Notes: generated by a model from the sequence alone, not told the origin. Counted from the first letter of the stretch, positions 1 through 8,093 are shown. The stretch: DNA of 25,991 bases from Dehalococcoidia bacterium UBA7891 (GCA_002500485.1 DLRJ01000098.1:617-26607), one strand, 5' to 3'. Made by a program: numbers and translations.

Positions 1-61
1 CCATTATAGGCATCTTGGTATTATGTGCGAGTTATCGTGAAAGTCACACTTTGTTGCGAGC

Positions 62-469
62 CTATTCAACAATGACAGTTGCAGTTAATGACCACTCTCC
101 CTTTTCACCACCAGCCCATGGACGGCTATATTCCCACACGACGATACTGGCCCCTTTTTTGATCGTATTAAGAGTCCATTCTTCTTTGCCAGCGGCTCCA
201 GGGAGACTCTTCTCAGGAGGTGTAAAGGTGTGGCCTATCTGTTGCAGAATGTTCTGGTCCTTTATCTGTGCGGACTCAGGCCATTGGAAGCCTGTGGTAG
301 TGTTGGAACAAAGGGTTACAAGCAGTGAGTCACCCGGTTGTAAATTAACATTCCACGTTAAGTGCTTGTCTTCCAAGAAGCGGTCGCAACTTCCGTTGAA
401 GGAGGCTTGTTCGCCCTGATTAACCGAGCATCCTATGATAAAAAACATTACCAACAACACGTACTTCAT
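62..469 (-). CDS. Chagasin-family (I42) protease inhibitor lipoprotein
   Basis: A 135-residue protein with a lipoprotein signal: hydrophobic residues 4-13, then lipobox IIGC with the lipidated Cys at 14, so it should be anchored outside the cytoplasmic membrane. The mature part has the three loop motifs of the chagasin/I42 family of cysteine-peptidase inhibitors: NTTTGFQW at about 56-63, a Gly-Ala-Ala-Gly loop at 91-94, and RPW at 116-118. In known members these loops plug the active-site cleft of papain-like proteases. The length fits the family. No clear Shine-Dalgarno precedes the ATG. It lies downstream of the TPP-lyase gene on the same strand, separated by 332 bp, so it is probably transcribed separately. 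The target protease is unknown; no papain-like gene is in the window. The family call is strong, the physiological role is inference. Confidence 0.85.
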   Translation of the reverse strand: MKYVLLVMFFIIGCSVNQGEQASFNGSCDRFLEDKHLTWNVNLQPGDSLLVTLCSNTTTGFQWPESAQIKDQNILQQIGHTFTPPEKSLPGAAGKEEWTLNTIKKGASIVVWEYSRPWAGGEKGEWSLTATVIVE

Positions 470-801
470 GGCACCATTATAAGTAATTCAAAAATGTGTG
501 TGGGGGTATGCTCGCTAAATAGAGATAGGTAGGGACGAAGCTCCTACTAGGGCTAGTACCATTAACTGGTCATCTCAGCCCCAGTGGAGGGACTGAGATG
601 ACCCTAATCGGAGTACAGATTTTTACTCCTCCATTATTAGTCTGTAACTGGCTAAGTTTTCATTCCATTCAAAGACATTTAAATATTCAAATCCTATAAC
701 ACCAAAAAAATGGGCCAATTGCTGCCAGGACAATAAGGTACAAATACGATTCGAATCTGTTGAGGTCGATATTCGGAAAAAAACTACCCTCACTTCTAAC
801 C
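470..801. other. Intergenic region with one strong stem-loop
   Basis: 332 bp between two minus-strand genes. It contains the hairpin at 568-603, listed separately. A 65-codon minus-strand frame (623-820) would need a TTG start inside the end of the upstream gene, has no ribosome binding site, and matches no family I recognise. I see no other support for a gene. Confidence 0.5.
568..603 (-). other. Perfect 11-bp stem-loop, terminator-like without U-tract
   Basis: GGTCATCTCAG (568-578) pairs perfectly with CTGAGATGACC (593-603). After one mismatch the stem continues with three C-G pairs around a six-base loop. It lies about 200 bp past the stop of the TPP-lyase gene on the minus strand. Neither flank carries a T-run, so it is not a canonical intrinsic terminator. 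It may stabilise an mRNA 3' end or be a protein-binding inverted repeat. The structure is directly visible; the function is unknown. Confidence 0.55.
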
Positions 802-2472
802 TTATGTTCGAGTCAACCAAGCGAATTTCTGGGGCTTTCGCTTTGCGTCAGGAGCCAACGGAACATTAATCAGAGATGGCCCATCCACCTTTAACGCTGC
901 GTCGATATGATCATCTAACTCTTCTGAGTTGTTAGCATTGTAACCGACCCCTCCAAGACCTTCCATCATCACGTCATAACGAGCGTTAAAGTTCATGGCT
1001 CCTTGTGGAAGAAACCCTGATTCAGCGCTCGAAGAAATCTCTGGATCATGCCCCCCGATTCCGCCATTGTTGAATACAATCCACGTAATAGGAAGGTTAT
1101 GTCGCACCGCGACCTCACACTCTGTTCCGCCAAAACCGAAAGCCGCATCACCTTGGAGACAAATTACTCGCTTACCTGTCTGCACCGCAGCTGCAATAGC
1201 GAACCCATGTCCTAACCCCATAGATCCATACGAAGACGCATCTAAACGCGTTCGTGGCTGCATCTGGTTGACAACAGTACGTGAAATGTCCATCGTGCTG
1301 GCACCTTCAGCTACAAAGACCGAATCATCTGGCAAACTCTCGTTGATGGAACGTAGCGCCCGATAATATCCAAGAGGTGAGGTCTCCTCCTGCATCATCT
1401 CCTGGACAGTCTCAGAATTTTCCCGCACCTTGGCACCCACTTCATTCAACCATTCTGAATCCTGTGGGAATTGCCATTGATCTCTGTCCAATACATCAAT
1501 CATCTGACCTAGAGTGAGTTTGGCGTCACCTATCAATGCAACCTCAGTCGCCACATTTACTCCGATTTCCTCTGGGTTGAAATCTAACTGAATTATTCTC
1601 ACATCTTCTCTGAATCGTGGCGGAAGTCCGAAGTGCAACATCCAATTCATTCGAGCTCCTACTAACACAACCAAGTCGGCATTCTGTAGCACGAATGAAC
1701 GACCGGCAGCCGCGGATTGAGGATGATCATCTGGGATAATGCCTTTCGCCATAGGCATAGCGAGATAAGGTATCCCAGTTCTTTCAACAAACTCTCTCAT
1801 CTCACTGGCCGCATCAGCGTTATTCACGCCCTTGCCGAAAATAACCAGTGGTTGCTTAGCAGTTTTTAAAGCCTTAATTGCGGCCTCAACATCAGCCGGA
1901 TCAGATAAGGTTTTCCTAGGACTGATCACCTTGGGGGCCCAAATTACTTTGTCTTCGTCCCAGCTATTTTGTATAACATCACCTGGGAGATCCAGATATG
2001 CCGGACCAGGAGTACCATGAGTCGCCTTTTTTATTGCCTCAGCAATATAGATCGGTAATCTGTATGGGTCTTCCACACGTTCAGCAAATTTCGAGTAGGG
2101 TCGCATAGCAGTCAGCTGATCAGTTTCCTGGAAGAATCCCTGCATGTGCCCAGATCTTTCATAAGATCCACCAAGTAGTAACATCGGCCATCGATTTGAC
2201 CATGCGTTTGCATAGGCGCCTACGGCATTCAGCACACCTGGTCCTGATACTGCAAGCGCGACTCCGATTCCCCCATTCCCACTCAGGTAAGACACTGCCT
2301 GCGCAGCATATGTGGCTGGCATCTCGTGGCGCATTCCGTGGTAGGTCATTCCTTCCTTCATCATGGCACCAGCAATACCCCCAACTGGGATACCTACAAC
2401 CCCAAATCCATGCTCCACGCCTTGCGTCTTCAGTGCCTTCGCGATAATTTGTTCTCCGGTGATCTCGCCCAT
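802..2472 (-). CDS. ThDP-dependent 2-hydroxyacyl-CoA lyase / oxalyl-CoA decarboxylase family protein
   Basis: A 556-residue, full-length thiamine-diphosphate enzyme. The N-terminal pyrimidine-binding domain opens with the GVVGIPV motif (24-30) and has the catalytic Glu50 in MRHEMPATYAAQA, the arrangement of oxalyl-CoA decarboxylases and peroxisomal 2-hydroxyacyl-CoA lyases. The central domain is about 190-330. The C-terminal PP-binding domain carries the Mg/ThDP motif from GDAAFGF (441-447) to the Asn pair at 468-469. The C-terminus KFAWLTR resembles the end of HACL1. Expected chemistry is cleavage of a 2-hydroxyacyl-CoA to formyl-CoA plus aldehyde, or decarboxylation of oxalyl-CoA; sequence alone does not separate them. 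No frc-like CoA-transferase is adjacent, which weakens the oxalate-pathway reading. The start is supported by AAGGAG about 8 bases before the ATG. Confidence 0.85.
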   Translation of the reverse strand: MGEITGEQIIAKALKTQGVEHGFGVVGIPVGGIAGAMMKEGMTYHGMRHEMPATYAAQAVSYLSGNGGIGVALAVSGPGVLNAVGAYANAWSNRWPMLLLGGSYERSGHMQGFFQETDQLTAMRPYSKFAERVEDPYRLPIYIAEAIKKATHGTPGPAYLDLPGDVIQNSWDEDKVIWAPKVISPRKTLSDPADVEAAIKALKTAKQPLVIFGKGVNNADAASEMREFVERTGIPYLAMPMAKGIIPDDHPQSAAAGRSFVLQNADLVVLVGARMNWMLHFGLPPRFREDVRIIQLDFNPEEIGVNVATEVALIGDAKLTLGQMIDVLDRDQWQFPQDSEWLNEVGAKVRENSETVQEMMQEETSPLGYYRALRSINESLPDDSVFVAEGASTMDISRTVVNQMQPRTRLDASSYGSMGLGHGFAIAAAVQTGKRVICLQGDAAFGFGGTECEVAVRHNLPITWIVFNNGGIGGHDPEISSSAESGFLPQGAMNFNARYDVMMEGLGGVGYNANNSEELDDHIDAALKVDGPSLINVPLAPDAKRKPQKFAWLTRT

Positions 2473-2810
2473 GATTCACACTCCTTCCTGATTTTTAAAA
2501 TGAACTAATTTGAGCAGTACGTAGCTGCGTCTTTACCAGTGTGAGGATGTTACACCATTCGGATTTAATGCTCATTTTTTCTATGGAATTTTAACTGAAT
2601 ATCAATAAAAATTCTTTCCTATAAACTCGTTATTCTTTGATATCCCTTTGTGCGTAACCCATTTATCTACCCCAAACAGTGCGAATTCCTATCACACCAT
2701 GTGTTAGTCGAAATGTTACTATTCGCCCATAGAAATTTGCTGACTAATATTTATACCAATTAACCCTTTATTTATCGGGGTGCTCCACCTAATGTTGTTG
2801 ATTTAATAAG
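2473..2810. other. Divergent intergenic region holding repeat copy A
   Basis: 338 bp between the minus-strand TPP lyase and the plus-strand transporter. Promoters for both should be here. The only distinctive element I see is the first copy of the duplicated leader sequence (2651-2774). The rest is AT-rich, with no supported small gene. Confidence 0.5.
2651..2774. repeat. Duplicated leader repeat, copy A
   Basis: Bases 2651-2730 match 4113-4192 at 70 of 80 positions without gaps. The longest identical blocks are 13 bp (2691-2703, containing CACACCATGTG) and 15 bp (2711-2725). A weaker match (13 of 17) continues at 2758-2774 against 4211-4227 after a length difference of about 9 bases. It ends 36 bp before the ATG of the MFS gene. 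See copy B and the finding on the pair. Confidence 0.8.
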
Positions 2811-4043
2811 ATGCTATCTAAATCGGATACTACTCAGTTTGGCAGCACAAAAGCATGGATTTTTGTGGGGATATTAGCCGGTGGGCACACACTTTACCAT
2901 TGGGTGGTTCAAGGATTCATTGTGGTGCTCCCTGAGGTTCAACATCATTTTTTTTTGAACAGTATTGGGGTAGGGTTGATTCTTACGGTAAGGGAAGTGT
3001 CAACAGGATTAGTGTCCTTACCCGGAGGAATACTGTCTGATGCTCTGAAGCAACACTGGGCTGTCTTTCTGACTGTTTGTTTAGGAGGATTCGGGGCTGG
3101 GGCAGTCCTATTGGGGACATCTCCAGCATTTCCACTACTTTTAGCTGGCATTGCCATCATTGCCGCTTCACATTCCTTTTGGCACTTGTCTGCGGCTTCT
3201 ACTTTATCTCGGAGTTTTCCAAACGATAGGGGAACTGTCTTGTCATTCCATGGGATTGGTGGAAGCATCGGAGATGCAGGTGGTCCATTTGTTACCGGCC
3301 TACTTTTATATCTTCTAGGTTGGCAGAAAATCCTCAGCTTTTATGGAGTCATAGCAATTGGATTTGCCTTCGTATTTTTATTTTCTGTATCCAAGATATT
3401 GAAACCAAGTGAATCTAAAAAAGACCAGATCAATTATGCGCGCCATATTAGCACGGTATTCCGTGCCCTAAAGCAACCTGTTATATGGGGTATAGCTGCC
3501 GTTAAAGGTCTCCGCGGCATGTCCCTAGTAGCACTACTGACAATACTGCCTTTATATTTTTACGATGACCTATCTATGGGGCCTTCTTCAAGAGGGTTAC
3601 ATATAGGACTGCTAATTGTAGTAGGAATTATCACAAAACCCCTGGCTGGATACCTGTCAGACAGGTTTGGAAGAAAACAGATTTTAATTCCTGGGTTAAT
3701 TTGGTCTAGTTTGATTGCCCTATCCTTAGTGTTTTTTTCACAAGGGATTTTTCTAGCCATATCAATAGTGCTCCTTGGAGTGTTTTTATACCCAGATCAA
3801 CCGATCATAACTGCGGCAACCCTGGATATCGCAGGGGAAAACATATCTTCTAGCGTCCTCGGTGTAACTGGAACTATAAGTTTAGCTATGAGTACGATGT
3901 CTCCACTAATGGCGGGAGCTATCTACCAAAATTTCGGGTTCGATATGGTCATGGTTTATCTTGGAATTCTTTTTGCCCTAGCAGCAGCTCTTACCTTTAC
4001 CTTACCGTTAAACGTGAATATTACTGATGGATCGAAACTGTAA
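2811..4043 (+). CDS. MFS transporter, fosmidomycin-resistance (FSR)-like
   Basis: A 410-residue polytopic membrane protein with about 12 predicted hydrophobic helices in two halves, separated by a charged cytoplasmic loop at about 196-222. MFS signature loops are visible: GGILSDALK (72-80) between helices 2 and 3, and GYLSDRFGRK (280-289) in the second half. Sequence around 120-160 (ASHSFWHLSAAS, then DRGTVLSFHGIGG) resembles FSR-type exporters. Family members export drugs or small organic acids; the substrate here is unknown. The ATG at 2811 has no recognisable Shine-Dalgarno. The gene sits between two copies of a direct repeat and is followed in the same direction by the polymerase-like gene, with no functional link I can name. 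Confidence 0.8.
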   Translation: MLSKSDTTQFGSTKAWIFVGILAGGHTLYHWVVQGFIVVLPEVQHHFFLNSIGVGLILTVREVSTGLVSLPGGILSDALKQHWAVFLTVCLGGFGAGAVLLGTSPAFPLLLAGIAIIAASHSFWHLSAASTLSRSFPNDRGTVLSFHGIGGSIGDAGGPFVTGLLLYLLGWQKILSFYGVIAIGFAFVFLFSVSKILKPSESKKDQINYARHISTVFRALKQPVIWGIAAVKGLRGMSLVALLTILPLYFYDDLSMGPSSRGLHIGLLIVVGIITKPLAGYLSDRFGRKQILIPGLIWSSLIALSLVFFSQGIFLAISIVLLGVFLYPDQPIITAATLDIAGENISSSVLGVTGTISLAMSTMSPLMAGAIYQNFGFDMVMVYLGILFALAAALTFTLPLNVNITDGSKL

Positions 4044-4112
4044 CCACCCTATATAGAGATACTACCCTGTCGGAAATTCTCATTGGAAAGCATGCTACGT
4101 GACACTCCTTCG

Positions 4113-4227
4113 TGCGTACCCCATTTATCTTCCCCCAACAGCACGATTTCCAATCACACCATGTGGTAGTCAAAATGTTACTATTCGACCATGCTCATCA
4201 AAATCATCGGAACTAGCCCTTGATTCA
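4113..4227. repeat. Duplicated leader repeat, copy B
   Basis: Second copy of the repeat, 1462 bp after copy A in the same orientation, 70/80 identical over 4113-4192. The weaker tail overlaps the TTG start codon (4220) of the polymerase-like gene. Both copies can be read without stops in one frame over the conserved part, but nine of the ten substitutions would change the amino acid, so there is no sign of protein-level selection. Confidence 0.8.
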
Positions 4228-5938
4228 GTATATAGCGGATATAGAACAGGCCTGTATTGCTTTAAAAGGACTTGTGTCTGAGAGTGAAATAGGCTTGGAT
4301 ATAGAGACTACAGGACTTGATCCAATACTTGACAGCATTAGGCTTGTCCAGATTGCAACTCCCCTCAAGACATATGTAATCGATATGTATCATGTCCCGA
4401 CCAGCGTGCTGAACCCCCTCCTCACTGGTGGTCCGATAAAGGTGATTCACAATTCCAAGTTCGATGCGGGATTTTTCTACCAGGCTCCCGATGGGGTAAT
4501 GGTTGAACCAATTTTTGACACGATGATCACCGATCAAGTGTTGCACCATCGTGGATATGCCAGGAGTCTGAAGGACCTGTCAAAAGAATATCTGGATATA
4601 GACCTGGATAAGGAAAAACAAACTTCAGACTGGGGAGTCGAACACTTATCGGAGGCACAGATTCAGTATGCAGCACAGGATGCCGACGTTTTACTTCCAC
4701 TGAAGCATATTCAGGAAGAGCAGGCAATGGAGCTTCAAATAACGTCAGTTGTAAACCTTGAGAATCGATTAGTACCAGCGATCTGCTGGATGGAAAGATC
4801 TGGCGTTAGTTTAGACAGACATCTTTGGGATGAACTGGTCAAATCAGCCGAGGCCAAAGCTGTTCAACTCAAAGAAAAGCTTAACCTTTCCGTGGCAGAA
4901 CACACTTCATCAGGCCTTGATTTGTTCGGCAATGCCATTGTTTCCGTAAACTGGGATTCGCCCGCACAGGTGAAGAAGCTCCTGAGTGACCTAGGTGTCA
5001 AGGTCGAGAACACGAGACATTCAACTCTGGAGGCGAACAGAGGCAAGCATCCTGTCGTGGCACTTTTGCTTGATTATCGCGGGGCTGCGAAAAAAGTCAG
5101 CACTTACGGAACTGACTGGAAAAAACATGTTCATCCAACCAGCAGGCGTATTCATGCAAACTGGGTACAGATAGGCTCCGCGACAGGGCGAATGTCATGT
5201 AAGAATCCCAACATGCAGAACCTCCCTCGGGAAGCCGCCTACAGGAATTGCTTCCGTGCGGCTCCTAACTGTGTCCTGATAAAGGCGGATTACGAGCAGA
5301 TCGAGTTAAGACTGGCAGCTGAGATAGCTCCTGACCCCCGAATGAAAAAAGCATTTTACGAGGGACGGGATCTTCACTCTGTCACCGCATCATACCTCTT
5401 GGGCAAATCGACAACAGAAACTGTTACAGATTCACAGAGACAGATGGCAAAAGCTGTTAACTTCGGATTGATTTTCGGTATGGGAGCAAGGGGATTATCT
5501 TCGTATGCCCAGAATAATTTCCGAGTCCAAATGGATGAGAATGAAGCGGCAGAAATTCGACGACGCTATTTTGAGGCTTACTCGGGAATCAAGAACTGGC
5601 ATGAGTTGCAGAGCAGTAAACTGGAGACCAGAACAATCCTGGGAAGGCACCGAATACTTGAGGGCGAGCGTGATTACACAAACAGGCTTAATTCTCCAAT
5701 ACAAGGGTCCGCCGCTGACGGTCTGAAGCTGGCTCTCATAAACCTATGGGAGACCCGACATCAGGTAAATGCTTATCCAGTTCTGACTGTTCATGATGAA
5801 ATAGTTATTGAAACTTCGAAGGAGTTGGCAGGAAAGGCGGCAAAGTGGTTGAAGAGATGCATGGAAGATGGCATGAGAGAATTTCTTCGGGAAGTACCGG
5901 TAGCAGTAGACATCACCACCAAAGAGTCCTGGGGCTGA
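4220..5938 (+). CDS. Bifunctional 3'-5' exonuclease / family A DNA polymerase, lacking 5' nuclease domain
   Basis: A 572-residue Klenow-like protein. The exonuclease domain has Exo I (GLDIETTG, Asp27/Glu29), Exo II (HNSKFD, Asp82) and Exo III (Tyr150/Asp154), so proofreading residues are intact. The polymerase domain has motif A (ADYEQIELR, Asp357), motif B (Arg407, Lys411, Phe415) and motif C (VHDE, 524-527). It lacks the N-terminal 5'-nuclease of cellular PolA and is far shorter than the usual ~900 residues, resembling phage-type and accessory repair polymerases. Motif B reads LIFGM where E. coli Pol I has LIYGM, so the Tyr766-equivalent is Phe419. TTG at 4220 is the first possible start: an in-frame TAG lies two codons upstream and the exonuclease fold begins at once. 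Only a weak GGA precedes it. Likely role is DNA repair or gap filling; prophage origin is possible but no phage genes flank it. Confidence 0.88.
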   Translation: MIQYIADIEQACIALKGLVSESEIGLDIETTGLDPILDSIRLVQIATPLKTYVIDMYHVPTSVLNPLLTGGPIKVIHNSKFDAGFFYQAPDGVMVEPIFDTMITDQVLHHRGYARSLKDLSKEYLDIDLDKEKQTSDWGVEHLSEAQIQYAAQDADVLLPLKHIQEEQAMELQITSVVNLENRLVPAICWMERSGVSLDRHLWDELVKSAEAKAVQLKEKLNLSVAEHTSSGLDLFGNAIVSVNWDSPAQVKKLLSDLGVKVENTRHSTLEANRGKHPVVALLLDYRGAAKKVSTYGTDWKKHVHPTSRRIHANWVQIGSATGRMSCKNPNMQNLPREAAYRNCFRAAPNCVLIKADYEQIELRLAAEIAPDPRMKKAFYEGRDLHSVTASYLLGKSTTETVTDSQRQMAKAVNFGLIFGMGARGLSSYAQNNFRVQMDENEAAEIRRRYFEAYSGIKNWHELQSSKLETRTILGRHRILEGERDYTNRLNSPIQGSAADGLKLALINLWETRHQVNAYPVLTVHDEIVIETSKELAGKAAKWLKRCMEDGMREFLREVPVAVDITTKESWG

Positions 5939-5998
5939 GATATGAGTCAATTTCCAAACACATATATTGCGGAGCGCTGATGAAAAGTGAGTTTATCG

Positions 5999-6961
5999 CT
6001 AAACTCTTGTAAATTTTTGCAATCCTTTTTTTGTTCCAACCTCAGATATGTATATATCTTTCTGGTTGTCGATCCAGATACCGTGCGGAAAGCCTCTAAA
6101 GTTTCCCGGGGCCTGCCCTCGGCTTCCCCATCGTCCAATGATCTCTCCTTCCAAGGTAGTTATCAAAACAGAACCTATTCCTTCTGCAATGTGCATTACT
6201 TCGTCGTCGTCAATAACTGCATCATTGGGACCCCTAACATCTTCCCACTGATTAATAAAATTGCCATCAGTATCAAAAATTTGGCATCGATTATTTTCAC
6301 GATCCATAATGTAAACGTTGTTGTTTGAATCTACGGTTACATCATGAGGTAGATTAAATTCTCCTGGTCCAGTTCCGGGATTTCCAGTTGCATTCGGGTT
6401 GTCTTCCTTCCTATATAGCTCCCATGCTTCCTGGTTGAATACCGGCTCTCCTTCTCCCCACGAGCATATAAAGTCACCATTATTGGTGAATTTGTGAACT
6501 CTGTTTTGCCAGTATCCGTCCGAGACAAATATTTCACCGCTAGCTGACTGAACGGCCCGTGTAGGGGACCTGAAAGGTTCCCCCTGTGGTCCAAGTTCGC
6601 CTTTAACACCCATTGACATTAGTAATTCTCCGTTAGAGTTAAAACGTGTCACAGTGTGGTTTCCCGAATCTGCATGGAATATTTCGTCGTCAGGACTAAT
6701 CCATAATCCATGAGGTGTGGCAAAGTATTCTTCGCCCCATTGAGACAGGAAGTTTCCATCCTTGTCAAAAACAACAATGATTCCGGCATTGGGATTGTCT
6801 CCTTCTCTTGTGTATAGCCCCGAATAGGATGTACGAACAGCAACGTAAACATTTCCATTTGAGGTGGTTGCCACATCAGATGCAACTCCGTCAATAGGCC
6901 ACTGTCCCCACCCTTCTACAAGTTCGTATTGATAGTCACCTGTTCCAAATGTGTCTGCCAT
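5999..6961 (-). CDS. NHL-repeat beta-propeller protein
   Basis: A 320-residue protein built from NHL-type blades: recurring units in which a Pro-His-Gly/Asp-hydrophobic stretch (TPHGLWISPDDEIF, LPHDVTVDSNNNVY, FPHGIWIDNQKDIY) leads to a D-x-x-N-x-R-hydrophobic strand and a G-x-F/I-x-x-x-W turn. About six blades are visible. The closest described relatives are the peptidylglycine alpha-amidating-lyase-like and 6-bladed NHL proteins of bacteria; several are lyases or hydrolases, others binding scaffolds. There is no signal peptide at this start, so a cytoplasmic location is expected unless exported by another route. GGAG lies about 8 bases before the ATG. It converges with the polymerase-like gene across 60 bp. 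Fold is confident, function is not assigned. Confidence 0.8.
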   Translation of the reverse strand: MADTFGTGDYQYELVEGWGQWPIDGVASDVATTSNGNVYVAVRTSYSGLYTREGDNPNAGIIVVFDKDGNFLSQWGEEYFATPHGLWISPDDEIFHADSGNHTVTRFNSNGELLMSMGVKGELGPQGEPFRSPTRAVQSASGEIFVSDGYWQNRVHKFTNNGDFICSWGEGEPVFNQEAWELYRKEDNPNATGNPGTGPGEFNLPHDVTVDSNNNVYIMDRENNRCQIFDTDGNFINQWEDVRGPNDAVIDDDEVMHIAEGIGSVLITTLEGEIIGRWGSRGQAPGNFRGFPHGIWIDNQKDIYISEVGTKKGLQKFTRV

Positions 6962-7292
6962 ATGTATATCTCCATTTTCTTAATTCAAGAACTATTCTCT
7001 GAATTTACCATAAATCGAATTAAACGATATAGGTGTGTTTCAGGAATGACTTAGAGTATTAGGGTGTGCTGGCGCGTTTTTCACAGAACCTGCTTAGGTG
7101 AACTAAAACTCCGCTGCTCAATAAGGGAGTGGCTAGAATCCCTCCCTCAGGACCAGTCCCTTATAATCGCTTTGTTTTGTTTCTTTAATAGGGTCATCCT
7201 TCCCATAAGTAGCTTGGGGGATCATATGACGACTTCATCATCGGGGCGATTAGAATGACCAGTTGCCCGTAGGGTAGGGATGCGGGGTTTTC
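6962..7292. other. Intergenic region, no supported gene; one hairpin
   Basis: 331 bp between two minus-strand genes. An 8-bp perfect stem, ATAAGGGA (7121-7128) with TCCCTTAT (7157-7164), extends by three more pairs after one mismatch and encloses a pyrimidine-rich loop. On the plus strand it is followed by T-rich sequence, but no plus-strand gene ends nearby. A 64-codon plus frame (7064-7258) lacks a ribosome binding site and any recognisable family. Part of this stretch vaguely resembles a tRNA 3' half, but I could not build a cloverleaf. Confidence 0.45.
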
Positions 7293-8093
7293 TTAATTTA
7301 GAATTCGATCGTCTATTTTTTTTGAAGCTATCATTCCTCCATCGACCAACAAGGTTTCCCCATTAACGTATTGGCCTAGATCCGATGATAAATATAAAAC
7401 CGCATTTGCTATATCACTTGGCAATCCACCTTTACCTGATGGTACAAAATCTTTTACATCATCTGGGTTATGCGGTGGCCCATCTATCGAATCATCTTCA
7501 ATATCGGGTAGTTTATTTGAGATGGCTCCAGGAGCAATACAGTTTGCAGTAATATTTTTACCAGCTAAGTCTGCGGCTATTCCTTTTACCATTCTTCTTA
7601 ATGCCATTTTAGCTGTACCATAGGCAGTCCAATTTGGCATAGCGACATAAGAGTGAACACTTGATAAGCAAATTATTCTTCCGCCTGTACCACTCGTAAT
7701 CATTTCTTTCGCGGCTCTCTGTGAGGCAAAAAAATATCCTTTTAAGGACAAATTCATCATTCTGTCCCAGTAGATTTCATCTGTTTCAAAAAAAGTCCTT
7801 TGCTGATCAGGAAAAATAGCATTGTTTACTAAAATGTCAATTTGATTATGCTTTTCCATAAAAGAATCGAAAACGGAGTTTATTCCTTCAATGCTACTCA
7901 CGTCACCTTTGTGGAAAGTAGCATTCACTCCTCTATTAGAAATTATTTCCAGCAGCTTTTTAACGAACTCATCATCTAAAATATCATTTACGCCAATATC
8001 CGCACCTTCATTTGCCAATGTTATTGCTATGCCGCGCCCTATTCCTTTTCTAGCTCCAGTAATTAGAACTTTTTTACCATCAAGTAACCCCAT
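7293..8093 (-). CDS. Short-chain dehydrogenase/reductase (classical SDR)
   Basis: A 266-residue classical SDR, usual length. The Rossmann motif TGARKGIG is at 12-19, Asp64 contacts the adenine, the NNA motif is at 90-92, and the catalytic set is Ser145, Tyr158 and Lys162 (YGTAK). A C-terminal LVDGG (249-253) completes the family pattern. Asp37 after the second strand suggests NAD(H) over NADP(H), an inference. An in-frame start at 8174 would add 27 poorly conserved residues; the ATG at 8093 is preferred because GAGGAG lies 7 bases upstream and the protein then begins MGLLDGKKVLITG as in relatives. The substrate is unknown. It is divergent from the PuuE-like gene across 292 bp, and its base composition is more AT-rich than the polymerase gene. 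Confidence 0.88.
   Translation of the reverse strand: MGLLDGKKVLITGARKGIGRGIAITLANEGADIGVNDILDDEFVKKLLEIISNRGVNATFHKGDVSSIEGINSVFDSFMEKHNQIDILVNNAIFPDQQRTFFETDEIYWDRMMNLSLKGYFFASQRAAKEMITSGTGGRIICLSSVHSYVAMPNWTAYGTAKMALRRMVKGIAADLAGKNITANCIAPGAISNKLPDIEDDSIDGPPHNPDDVKDFVPSGKGGLPSDIANAVLYLSSDLGQYVNGETLLVDGGMIASKKIDDRILN

Noticed and set aside
15..419. 134-codon plus-strand frame opposite the chagasin-like gene
   Set aside because: Antisense to a gene with a lipobox and all family motifs; no independent support.
623..820. 65-codon minus-strand open frame in the spacer after the TPP-lyase gene
   Set aside because: It needs a TTG start inside the upstream gene, has no ribosome binding site, matches no recognisable family and spans the region next to a hairpin.
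2159..2479. 106-codon minus-strand frame overlapping the start of the TPP-lyase gene
   Set aside because: Frame-shifted copy of the same region; the other frame has the complete enzyme motifs and a good ribosome binding site.
4113..4192. Protein remnant reading through both leader-repeat copies in one frame
   Set aside because: Nine of ten substitutions between copies change the amino acid and no start or ribosome binding site is present, so it is treated as a non-coding repeat.
7091..7160. tRNA-like 3' half (TAGAATCC followed by a pyrimidine-rich stretch and CCA)
   Set aside because: No matching acceptor 5' strand, D-arm or anticodon arm could be built, so no tRNA or attachment site is claimed.
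7064..7258. 64-codon plus-strand frame between the NHL and SDR genes
   Set aside because: No ribosome binding site, no recognisable composition or motif, and it contains the 7121-7164 inverted repeat.
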